Counted from the stretch's first letter, positions 1-5,963 are shown. The stretch is DNA of 13,473 bases from JBOHER01 sp050701115 (GCA_050701115.1 JBOHER010000147.1:1-13473), one strand, 5' to 3'. A program made the numbers and translations. Notes: generated by a model from the sequence alone, not told the origin.

Positions 1-1
1 C

Positions 2-112
2 CATCGAACTCACTGCCGCCGGACACGCCCCCGCACCGCCGCGCCCACCCAGCGGCCCGCCGAGGCACCCGCGGCACCTGGGGTGTCCAGGGTGCGGAAG
101 GAGGCTGCCTGA
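2..112 (+). CDS. 3' end of an unidentified upstream gene of the operon (partial)
   Basis: A frame open from the left edge ends with TGA at 110-112, sharing one base with the ATG of the next gene (TGATG). That is the same junction type seen at most later joints of this operon. About 36 residues are visible, rich in Arg, Pro and Ala and ending VRKEAA. I recognise no domain. Third positions are about 80% G or C, but the whiB frame is also open to the edge with similar composition, so coding bias cannot separate them. The overlap geometry is the main support. If real, it is the C-terminus of another gene of the mobile-element operon. Confidence 0.4.
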   Translation, partial: HRTHCRRTRPRTAAPTQRPAEAPAAPGVSRVRKEAA

Positions 113-729
113 TGGCTACCCGCCGACACGCACTTACCGGACGCACCGCCGGACGGCGGCCCAGGCAGCGCGCCGGTCCACCCATCGTCCCGGTGCCGCC
201 CGACTGGACCCGCCACGCCGCGTGCACCGCGGGGCAGGCCGACCGGCTGTTCTACGCCGACCCCGACGACCCGGACGAGACCGACCCGAACACCGCCGCC
301 GAGCGGCAGGCCGAAGCCCAAGCAGTGTGCGCCGCCTGCCCGGTGCGCGACGCCTGCGCCGCCGAAATGCAGAAGGTGGACAAGCTGCACAACCCCCACG
401 GCGTGTGGGCGGGAATCACCCCCGCCAAACGCACACCACGCAAGCGTGCGCACACCCCGAACAAGACCAACGCAGCCATCGCCGCGCGGGCCGCGGCCGA
501 CCCACGCGGTCCGATCCCGATGCTGTCCGAAATCGACTTCGACGCCGACGTGCTGCGCTTCGCCAACCAAGGCCACACCAACACCGAAATCGCCACCCAC
601 CTCAACCGCCCGGTCCGCGACGTCGAACTCGCGCGGGCCCGCGCCATCCGCCGCCGCAACCGCGCGGCCCGCCGCACCCAGCGGCGGATCAAGCTCACCG
701 CGAACAAGGCCGGGGCGGTGGCGGCGTGA
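112..729 (+). CDS. WhiB-like iron-sulfur protein with C-terminal helix-turn-helix
   Basis: This 205-residue protein carries the WhiB signature. Cys38, then Cys73-x2-Cys76-x5-Cys82, would ligate a [4Fe-4S] cluster, and the GVWAG turn typical of the family is at 97-101. WhiB proteins usually act as redox- or NO-responsive partners of the primary sigma factor. Most are about 80-130 residues, and this one is longer. A basic linker (about 105-130) is followed by a segment at about 145-185 that reads as a helix-turn-helix (GHTNTEIATHL, then an Arg-rich helix), so it may bind DNA itself. The start is ATG 112, with AAGGAGG seven bases upstream. Its stop overlaps the GTG of the methyltransferase gene. 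It probably regulates the element's replication or transfer operon. The WhiB assignment is firm. The HTH is inferred from pattern alone. Confidence 0.85.
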   Translation: MATRRHALTGRTAGRRPRQRAGPPIVPVPPDWTRHAACTAGQADRLFYADPDDPDETDPNTAAERQAEAQAVCAACPVRDACAAEMQKVDKLHNPHGVWAGITPAKRTPRKRAHTPNKTNAAIAARAAADPRGPIPMLSEIDFDADVLRFANQGHTNTEIATHLNRPVRDVELARARAIRRRNRAARRTQRRIKLTANKAGAVAA

Positions 730-1514
730 GCGTGGCCTACTCCGATGAGGTGGCGACCCTGCACACCGGGGACGCGCTGGCGGTGCTGCGCACACTCGGC
801 GACGACAGCGTCGACGCGGTCGTGACCGACCCGCCCTACAGCTCGGGCGGCATGGTGCGCGGCGACCGCACCCAACGCACCCGCACCAAGTACGTGTCCA
901 CCAGCGTGACCGAGGCCGCCGCCGACTTCACCGGCGACAACCGCGACCAACGCGCCTACGGCTACTGGTGCGCGCTGTGGCTCGGCGAGGCGCTGCGCAT
1001 CACCCGCAGCGGCGGCGTGTGCCTGCTGTTCACCGACTGGCGGCAACTGCCCACCACCACCGACGCGCTGCAAGCCGGGGGATGGGTCTGGCGCGGGATC
1101 GTGCCCTGGCTCAAACCCAACGCCCGGCCCACCGCCGGGCGCTTCGCCAACGCCGCCGAGTACGTCGTGTGGGGCAGCAACGGGCCCATGGGCCTGGACT
1201 TCCGCGACGCCTGCCTGCGGGGCTACTTCCACGCCAGCCCGCCCCGCGAGCGCGAGCACCAAACCCAGAAACCGGTCGACGTGCTGCGCGAACTCGTCGG
1301 CATCGCCCCCGCTGGCGGCGTGGTCTGCGACCCGTTCATGGGCTCGGGCACCACCGGCGTGGCCGCCGTGCTCGAACGGCGCCGCTTCCTCGGCGTGGAG
1401 CAGCTCCCGCACTACGTGCGGGTGGCCCAGCGGCGGATCCAGCAAGCGCAACTGCGGGCGGTCGACCACGGCGACCAAACCGCCCTGCCCTTCGATGGGA
1501 CGGAGGCCGCGTGA
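726..1514 (+). CDS. DNA methyltransferase, beta-class, DPPY type (probable N6-adenine)
   Basis: This 262-residue S-adenosylmethionine-dependent DNA methyltransferase begins at GTG 726, which overlaps the whiB stop (GTGA). Catalytic motif IV is DPPY at 35-38. HQTQKP (motif X region) lies at 178-183, followed by the SAM-binding motif I DPFMGSGTT at 202-210. The order IV, target recognition, X, I defines the beta class. DPPY favours adenine-N6 over cytosine-N4 modification. The region between about 40 and 175 should hold target recognition, and I cannot predict the site. It sits inside a replication-type operon, next to an HNH nuclease gene, with no obvious type II restriction enzyme. The likeliest role is protection of element DNA from host restriction, or marking of replicated DNA. 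Its stop shares one base with the next ATG. Confidence 0.9.
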   Translation: MSVAYSDEVATLHTGDALAVLRTLGDDSVDAVVTDPPYSSGGMVRGDRTQRTRTKYVSTSVTEAAADFTGDNRDQRAYGYWCALWLGEALRITRSGGVCLLFTDWRQLPTTTDALQAGGWVWRGIVPWLKPNARPTAGRFANAAEYVVWGSNGPMGLDFRDACLRGYFHASPPREREHQTQKPVDVLRELVGIAPAGGVVCDPFMGSGTTGVAAVLERRRFLGVEQLPHYVRVAQRRIQQAQLRAVDHGDQTALPFDGTEAA

Positions 1515-1894
1515 TGCCGATACGACCGGAGAACCGCGACCGCTACCCGGCCGACTGGGACGAGATCTCCGAATGTGTGCGCTTCGGCCGCGCCGACGGC
1601 CGGTGCGAATGCCGCGGCGAGTGCGGCCGCCCCCGCGGTCACCTCGACACCGACCGCCGCTGCCGCAACCGGCACGGCACCCCTGCCTACCGCACCGGCT
1701 CCGCCGTCGTGCTCACCGTCGCCCACCTCGACCACACCCCGGAGAACTGCGCCGAGGCCAACCTGCGCGCGATGTGCCAGGGCTGCCACCTGCACTACGA
1801 CATCGACCACCACACCCAGACCCGCCGCCGCGCCCAAGCCGCTGAACTCGCCGCCACCATGCACCCGCTGTTCGAGCTGCCGGAGACGGCCTGA
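1514..1894 (+). CDS. Small HNH endonuclease-like protein
   Basis: A 126-residue protein starts at ATG 1514 inside the methyltransferase stop (TGATG). The HNH core covers about 65-95. VVLTVAHLDH supplies the His pair (His71, His74), EANLRAMCQGCH supplies the Asn (Asn83), Cys88-x2-Cys91 and the following His92. A second Cys group (Cys31, Cys33, Cys37, Cys50) could form another zinc site. Such proteins nick or cut DNA using one metal ion at a beta-beta-alpha fold. In phages small HNH proteins often assist terminase, and elsewhere they act as homing or restriction nucleases. Coupling to the methyltransferase suggests joint action, but nothing here shows sequence-specific cleavage. The fold call is good. 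The biological role is open. Confidence 0.8.
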   Translation: MPIRPENRDRYPADWDEISECVRFGRADGRCECRGECGRPRGHLDTDRRCRNRHGTPAYRTGSAVVLTVAHLDHTPENCAEANLRAMCQGCHLHYDIDHHTQTRRRAQAAELAATMHPLFELPETA

Positions 1895-1980
1895 TGCGCA
1901 CCTGCGAAGACGCCACCCGCTTCTACCAGCGCCACGCCGCCGAGCACGGCTACTACTGGCCCACCGAGGAGGCCGCCTGA
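1894..1980 (+). CDS. 28-residue peptide between HNH nuclease and replication gene
   Basis: ATG 1894 lies in the stop of the HNH gene, and its own TGA (1978-1980) shares its last base with the ATG of the next gene, so it is locked into the operon by TGATG overlaps on both sides. The peptide starts MRTCEDATRFYQRHA and is aromatic and acidic, with one cysteine and no membrane segment. I recognise no family. It may be a genuine small protein, or mainly a coupling device that delivers ribosomes to the downstream ATPase gene. The double overlap is the main support. Confidence 0.6.
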   Translation: MRTCEDATRFYQRHAAEHGYYWPTEEAA

Positions 1981-3320
1981 TGAGCACCCCCGCCCGCCCG
2001 CTGCGGGTCGTGGCTGCACCCCAGATCCCGGACGACGCCAGCCCGGACGAGGCCGCCGCGATCGCCGAGGTAGCCCGCGCCCGCGCCGCGCTGCCCGCGA
2101 TCGACCCGGCCGTGTTCGACTGCTACCTCGGCTCCATCGTGGAACAGGTCGAGCCGCACACCGAGGCCGACCCCACCGCCGTACTCGCCTCCCTGCTGTG
2201 CTCGGCAGGAGTGCGCCTCGGCCAAGACCCGCACGTGATGGCGGGTAACGACCCGCACCCGCTGCTCGTCTGGCCGCTCATCGTCGGCCGCACCTCCGCC
2301 GGGCGCAAAGGCACCTCGTGGTCCTCGGCGCGGCGGGTGCTGCTGGCCGCCGAACCCGACTTCATGACCACCAACGTCCGCTCCGGCCTGACCTCCGGCG
2401 AAGGCCTCGCCGCCATGTTCACCGAAGACGCCGCGCTGCCCGACGGCGCCCAGGTCGGCGGCCGCCTGCCCGCCGGAGACCGCCGACTGTTGGTGTTCGA
2501 GCCCGAATGGGCCGCGGTCATGGCCCGGATGCGCCGCGAAGGCAACAGCCTCTCCGCCACGCTGCGCGCCGCGTGGGAGGGCGGCGACCTGTCCACCCTG
2601 TCCGTCAAAGCGCGCATCGCCCCCAGCTCCCACATCGGGCTGCTCGCGCACATCTCCCCGCACGAGTTCCGCGGCAAGGTGTCGGCCTCCGACATGGCCG
2701 GCGGCACCTACAACCGGTTCCTGCCCCTGGCCGTCGCCCGCTCGAAGTTCCTGCCCGAAGGCGGCGGCCTCGACCCCGACACCACCGCCAAGCTCGGCGC
2801 ATCGCTCAGCGACCGGCTCGCCGCCGGATCGAGCCTGACCACCATCGGATTCAGCACCGAAGGCGCGCAGCTGTGGCGACGGCTCTACGTCGAATTCGGC
2901 ACCGACCACGGCGACCACGGACCCGTCGAACAGTTCGTCTCCCGCGCCGCCCCCAACTGCCTGCGCATCGCCGCCATCCACGCAGCGCTCGACTTCACCG
3001 ACAACATCCAGCCCGACCACCTCACCGCGGCCGCCGCGCTCGTGCGCTACAGCATCGCCACCGCCCGCGCCGTGTTCACCGACACCGTCACTCCCGCCCG
3101 ACTCCTCGCCTGGATCGCCGAAGCGGGTACGGCCGGACGCACCCGCAGCGACATCACCGCCACCTTCTTCGGCGGCAACAAGAAGGCCGCCGACATCACC
3201 GCCCTACTCGAGCAACTCGCCGACACCGGCCGCATCACCCACAAGACCCGGCCACCCGCCGGAGGACGCGGCCGCCCCATCGACCACTACACCGCTCAAA
3301 CACCAACCCCTACGAATTAA
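1980..3320 (+). CDS. DUF3987-type replication-associated ATPase
   Basis: This 446-residue protein resembles the DUF3987 proteins of actinobacterial phages and integrative elements, which are thought to act as helicase- or primase-associated ATPases. After an Ala-rich N-terminus, a P-loop-like segment GRTSAGRKGTS lies at 103-113. This is an atypical Walker A form that I associate with this family. LLVFEPEW (170-177) fits a Walker B strand with an acidic catalytic residue. The middle part (about 185-260) contains conserved-looking LRAAWEGG and GTYNRFL segments. The last 75 residues (about 370-440) look like a winged helix. ATG 1980 overlaps the preceding stop. The TAA at 3318-3320 lies inside the first motif of the large dyad structure downstream, so the gene abuts a possible origin. 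Family assignment is from pattern recognition. Confidence 0.75.
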   Translation: MSTPARPLRVVAAPQIPDDASPDEAAAIAEVARARAALPAIDPAVFDCYLGSIVEQVEPHTEADPTAVLASLLCSAGVRLGQDPHVMAGNDPHPLLVWPLIVGRTSAGRKGTSWSSARRVLLAAEPDFMTTNVRSGLTSGEGLAAMFTEDAALPDGAQVGGRLPAGDRRLLVFEPEWAAVMARMRREGNSLSATLRAAWEGGDLSTLSVKARIAPSSHIGLLAHISPHEFRGKVSASDMAGGTYNRFLPLAVARSKFLPEGGGLDPDTTAKLGASLSDRLAAGSSLTTIGFSTEGAQLWRRLYVEFGTDHGDHGPVEQFVSRAAPNCLRIAAIHAALDFTDNIQPDHLTAAAALVRYSIATARAVFTDTVTPARLLAWIAEAGTAGRTRSDITATFFGGNKKAADITALLEQLADTGRITHKTRPPAGGRGRPIDHYTAQTPTPTN

Positions 3321-3463
3321 ACGAAAGAACGAACTAAACCCCTGACCAGCGAAAACACCGGCCGACCAACCCGACTTATTTCGTACCCGACGAACTAAGT
3401 CGCCACCCCGAGCCACCATTACCGCAGGTCAGCGACTTACTTCGTAATTTCGTTTCCTTCGTA
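3311..3463. repeat. 153-bp imperfect dyad of TTCGT/ACGAA motifs (candidate origin or regulatory site)
   Basis: Four ACGAA motifs (3312, 3321, 3329, 3390) and four TTCGT motifs (3380, 3441, 3449, 3458) are placed with exact symmetry. Paired outer coordinates always sum to 6774, giving an axis at 3387. The outer 35-bp arms 3311-3345 and 3429-3463 match as inverted copies at about 27 of 35 bases. The centre is a separate palindrome at 3372-3402. Three longer units share CGACTTA followed by one variable base and TTCGT: 3372-3385 and 3433-3446 on the plus strand, and 3390-3402 on the minus strand. It is more AT-rich than its surroundings and lies between the replication ATPase and xis. An origin, a Rep/Xis binding array or an operator for xis-int are all possible. 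Confidence 0.85.
3372..3402. repeat. Central inverted repeat of the dyad
   Basis: Thirteen-base arms (3372-3384 and 3390-3402) pair with a single mismatch around a five-base loop, ACCCG. No T-run follows on either strand, so a factor-independent terminator is unlikely on sequence grounds. A protein-binding palindrome or cruciform-forming site fits better. It occupies the exact centre of the larger dyad. Confidence 0.85.
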
Positions 3464-3488
3464 GCACGACCCGCAAGGAGACAACATC

Positions 3489-3707
3489 GTGGACCAGCCC
3501 GACCATGAAGGAGCCGAGCCGGAGGAGCTGCGCGTCCTGCTGACCGTCGAGGACGCCGCCCGGCAGCTGAGCATCGGCCGAACAACCATGTTCGCGCTTA
3601 TCAGGACTGGCCAGATCCGCACTGTGCGCATCGGCCAACTTCGGCGCGTCCCCGCCGACGCGCTTACCGACTACGTCACCCACCTCGCAGACCAAGCCGC
3701 CGCGTAG
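3489..3707 (+). CDS. xis: Excisionase-like helix-turn-helix protein
   Basis: This 72-residue protein contains a MerR/AlpA-type winged helix (HTH_17 class). LLTVEDAARQLSIGRTTMF (about 18-36) forms the helix-turn-helix, and IRTVRIGQLRRVPADAL (about 43-59) the wing and final helix. Excisionases of this class bend attachment-site DNA and steer the integrase toward excision. The start GTG 3489 is preceded by AAGGAG eight bases upstream. The gene lies 16 bp before int in the same direction, the usual xis-int arrangement. It follows directly after the TTCGT/ACGAA dyad, which may be its operator or its binding array. A simple transcriptional regulator is the alternative. Confidence 0.82.
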   Translation: MDQPDHEGAEPEELRVLLTVEDAARQLSIGRTTMFALIRTGQIRTVRIGQLRRVPADALTDYVTHLADQAAA

Positions 3708-3723
3708 CGCAAAAGGAGAGCCA

Positions 3724-5103
3724 ATGGCACGCAAGAAACAAGACGGCACTCGCCGACCGAACGGCGCCAGCTCGATCTATAAGGGCAAGGACGGAAAGTG
3801 GCACGGCCGCGTCACCGTCGGCGTCAAGAGCGACGGCAGCCCTGACCGCCGCCACATCGAACGCAAGTCCGAGGCCGAAGTCATCCGAGCAGTTCGCGAG
3901 CTGGAGCAGCAGCGCGAGGTCGGGAAGGTCCGGAAACCTGGCCGCGCCTGGACAGTCGAGAAGTGGTTACGGCACTGGGTAGAGAACGTGGCTGCGCCGT
4001 CCGTTCGACACACGACGATGGTCGGGTACCGATCGTCGGTGTACAACCACCTCATTCCCGGAATCGGAGCGCACAGGCTCGACAACCTACAACCTGAGCA
4101 CCTCGAAGCGCTGTACGCGAAATTGCAACGCCCGAAATCGCAAGGAGGCAAGGACCTAAAACCCGCCACTGTCCACCTTGCCCACCGAACGGCCAGCGTC
4201 GCGTTCAACGAGGCCGTTCGACGCCGCCGAATGGTGGAGAACCCTGCGCGAATCGCTAAGCCGCCACGGCTGGAGCAGGAGGAGATCGTTCCATTCACGA
4301 GAGATGAGGCTCGGCGGCTGATCGACAAGGCCCCCGAAATTCGGAACGGTGCTCGCTACATCGTCGCGTTGTCAGTCGGCCTGCGGCGCGGTGAAGCACT
4401 CGGGTTGAAGTGGTCGGATTACTCGGTCCACTGGCGTCACGGGTGCCCGAAGGGCAGCAGCTGCCGAAACCAACGCACCGCGGAAAGGTGCAGCGAGCGT
4501 CAGGGACGCGGCACGCTCACCGTTAGACGGGCGCTGCAACAACGCACGTGGCAGCACGGCTGCGATCCTGACGGCTCGTGCGGCCGCAGGCTGGGGGCTT
4601 ACTGCCCACGTCGCCGAGACGGCGGGGTGGTGGAATCGGAGGTCAAGTCGCGTGCCGGCCGACGGATCATCGGGATACCGCACCAGGTGATCGATGCGCT
4701 CGAAACCCACCGGGCACACCAGGGCGTCGATCGCGAGAAGGCCGGGAACCTCTGGCACGACGAGGGCTGGATGTTCACGAACCTACTTGGGCGGCCGGTG
4801 CATCCAACCGAGGACCACCGCGCGTGGAAGGCACTCCTCCGGCTGGCGGAGGTCCGAGATGCGCGGCTGCACGACGCCCGGCACACCGCGGCAACGATCC
4901 TCCTGGAACTACGGGTGCCTCTGCCGGCGGTCATGGAGTTGATGGGGTGGTCGAACGCGGCGATCGCCAAGCGCTACATGCACACCAACGAGGAACTCGT
5001 AACAGCCATCGCGGCCGAGGTTGGCGGCCACATCTGGGCAGACGAGCCTGACGACGACGAGGAGGATGACGGCGGCCTGAGGGCCGTCCCAGTACCTGCC
5101 TAA
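3724..5103 (+). CDS. int: Tyrosine-type site-specific integrase
   Basis: This 459-residue recombinase integrates and excises the element. The N-terminal arm-binding region (about 15-70) is followed by a SAM-like core-binding domain (about 75-180) and the catalytic domain (about 188-435). Catalytic residues are visible: Arg221 (GLRRGE), Lys308 (VKSRAG), His383-x2-Arg386 (HDARH), Trp409 (MGWSN) and the nucleophile Tyr418 (KRYMHT). A Cys-rich insertion at 239-294 (Cys241, 247, 256, 280, 286, 294 plus nearby His) separates the Arg strand from the Lys hairpin and may bind zinc. The tail is acidic (DDDEEDD). AGGAG precedes ATG 3724. The gene ends 86 bp from the tRNA-Ser 3' end, so that tRNA gene is the probable attachment site. 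Confidence 0.95.
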   Translation: MARKKQDGTRRPNGASSIYKGKDGKWHGRVTVGVKSDGSPDRRHIERKSEAEVIRAVRELEQQREVGKVRKPGRAWTVEKWLRHWVENVAAPSVRHTTMVGYRSSVYNHLIPGIGAHRLDNLQPEHLEALYAKLQRPKSQGGKDLKPATVHLAHRTASVAFNEAVRRRRMVENPARIAKPPRLEQEEIVPFTRDEARRLIDKAPEIRNGARYIVALSVGLRRGEALGLKWSDYSVHWRHGCPKGSSCRNQRTAERCSERQGRGTLTVRRALQQRTWQHGCDPDGSCGRRLGAYCPRRRDGGVVESEVKSRAGRRIIGIPHQVIDALETHRAHQGVDREKAGNLWHDEGWMFTNLLGRPVHPTEDHRAWKALLRLAEVRDARLHDARHTAATILLELRVPLPAVMELMGWSNAAIAKRYMHTNEELVTAIAAEVGGHIWADEPDDDEEDDGGLRAVPVPA

Positions 5104-5110
5104 CAGGGTC

Positions 5111-5134
5111 AACTGAGACGGAAACTGAGACGGA
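5111..5134 (+). repeat. 12-bp tandem duplication between int and tRNA-Ser
   Basis: The unit AACTGAGACGGA occurs twice head to tail (5111-5122 and 5123-5134), 7 bp after the int stop and beside the presumed attachment site. A direct repeat here could be an arm-type integrase or Xis binding site. This is inferred from position only. Confidence 0.75.
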
Positions 5135-5140
5135 ACGACA

Positions 5141-5178
5141 GAACGCCGGGGTGCCCACATGCGGGTGCCCCGGCGTTC
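5141..5178. terminator. Strong hairpin between convergent int and tRNA-Ser
   Basis: Sixteen-base arms (5141-5156 and 5163-5178) pair fully if two G-U pairs are allowed, around the loop ACATGC. The outer eleven pairs (GAACGCCGGGG with its complement) are perfect. It separates the 3' ends of int (plus) and tRNA-Ser (minus), as a bidirectional terminator should. There is no U-tract, which is common for actinobacterial hairpin terminators. Confidence 0.75.
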
Positions 5179-5189
5179 TCCCTGGTAGC

Positions 5190-5279
5190 TGGCGGAGGAT
5201 ACGGGATTCGAACCCGTGAGGGCTTTCACACCCAACACGATTTCCAATCGTGCGCCTTAGGCCGCTCGGCCAATCCTCC
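5190..5279 (-). tRNA. tRNA-Ser (anticodon GGA)
   Basis: Read on the minus strand the RNA starts GGAGGAT at 5279 and closes with ATCCTCC, discriminator G and an encoded CCA (5192-5190). The anticodon stem CACGA/TCGTG holds the loop TTGGAAA, giving anticodon GGA (window bases 5243-5245), which reads UCC and UCU serine codons. A long variable arm, typical of class II serine tRNAs, and a GTTCGAAT-containing T-arm are present. All stems pair. The 3' end faces int, as expected when an element has integrated into a tRNA gene and restored its 3' end. Confidence 0.97.
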
Positions 5280-5947
5280 GCAGGAGAGGCTAGCAGAGAC
5301 CTTCTGACCTGCGGATACGGGGTCTGAGCTGCGAGGACGCCGGGCTACTGGGGCGATGGACAACACTCTCCGAGAACGTGTTGTTCAGCTGAACCGCGCC
5401 GATTCTCCGGTGGGAAGGGCCGCGTAGCCGCATGTGACCGCGGAAATGGGGTGGCGCTGGCTGGCGTCGCGCGCACCGCCCGATAACGACACGATCGGAC
5501 GTTCAATGCAGTGGTGTACGGAGCCAACCTACCGAGTCGTGAGCACGTAGGCCGCTTCGGGATTCTTGTCTGCTTCTCGCTCCGCGGATTCCAGCAAGCC
5601 CCCGGGCGGACTCGAGCTGCATGTCCCCTAAGGCCGCGATGCCGATGATGTGTTCCATGCGCCCGTCGGTGATGAGCTTCCGTATGGTGTCGGCTCCGCG
5701 AGCCCATTTCATGGGGGTTCTCCGATCACTCGCACGTACGGTCGGTGCACGATCTCGCTGCGCAACGGGTCGCTGTCTGGCTCATTCCAGCCTCAGGTTC
5801 GTGCAGGACATGGTGTTCGCCGGTCGCCGGCTGCAGTCGAATTGCCGGGCGCTCGAGCTGTCCGTACGCGACCCTCGGACGCGCGAAAATGGGATGTATG
5901 AATCTTCCGTTCGCGGGTAGTCACTCGTGCATTTAGTCAAACAGGTG
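5280..5947. other. Stretch between tRNA-Ser and the DUF222-HNH gene, without an intact gene
   Basis: Apart from the HEPN-like remnant at 5529-5712 I find no supportable gene here. The open frames on both strands are short, lack good ribosome sites and give protein unlike any family I know. Bases 5280-5330 should carry the tRNA-Ser promoter (minus strand). A TAGCCT at 5292-5287 is a possible -10 element, with no clear -35. A small hairpin (9-base arms 5358-5366 and 5378-5386 with one G-U pair) is of uncertain meaning. The rest looks like decayed DNA, consistent with an insertion hotspot beside a tRNA gene. Confidence 0.5.
5529..5712 (-). pseudogene. Frameshifted, truncated HEPN-like protein gene
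   Basis: On the minus strand, GGAGAA precedes ATG 5712, and the first about 37 residues (MKWARGADTIRKLITDGRM onward) look like the N-terminus of HEPN-domain proteins that accompany nucleotidyltransferases. Within a run of five C (plus strand 5599-5603) the frame is lost. Removing one base restores LLESAEREADKNPEAAYVL, which matches the next part of the family as I remember it (residues preceding the AYDAARKA-type helix). A TAG then ends the frame at 5531-5529. The repaired product is only 60 residues, against well over 100 in the family, so the gene is both shifted and truncated. No partner nucleotidyltransferase gene is visible upstream. Identification rests on pattern memory. Confidence 0.6.
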
Positions 5948-5963
5948 TGCGATAATGGACCGG
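5948..5963 (+). promoter_or_regulatory. Extended -10 promoter giving a probable leaderless transcript
   Basis: TGCGATAAT (5948-5956) is an extended -10 element (TGn plus GATAAT). Six bases separate it from GTG 5963, where transcription would be expected to begin, so the start codon would be the 5' end of the mRNA. No Shine-Dalgarno sequence precedes this GTG. No convincing -35 is visible, which the extended -10 could offset. Confidence 0.55.

Noticed and set aside
252..1478. A 408-codon open frame on the minus strand opposite whiB and the methyltransferase gene
   Set aside because: It is a mirror of GC-rich coding sequence. It has no domain, no ribosome site and is contradicted by clear WhiB and methyltransferase motifs on the plus strand.
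1953..3020. A 355-codon minus-strand frame opposite the DUF3987 gene
   Set aside because: Gly/Val/Ala-rich antisense shadow without start signals or motifs. The plus-strand frame carries the P-loop and winged helix.
2318..3337. A 339-codon plus-strand frame inside the DUF3987 gene
   Set aside because: The translation is an Arg/His/Pro-rich shadow of the real frame with no recognisable fold.
3372..3402. Factor-independent terminator after the DUF3987 gene
   Set aside because: The hairpin is good but AT-rich, lacks a T-run, and is embedded in a larger symmetric motif array, so a binding site explains it better.
5358..5386. Hairpin upstream of tRNA-Ser as a regulatory RNA element
   Set aside because: Nine-base stem with a G-U pair and an eleven-base loop, with no gene on either side in a suitable position. 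It could be chance.
5927..5962. Start of the DUF222-HNH gene at the upstream GTG 5927
   Set aside because: No ribosome site, unusual codons (CAT TTA GTC), and the extended -10 element would fall within the coding region.
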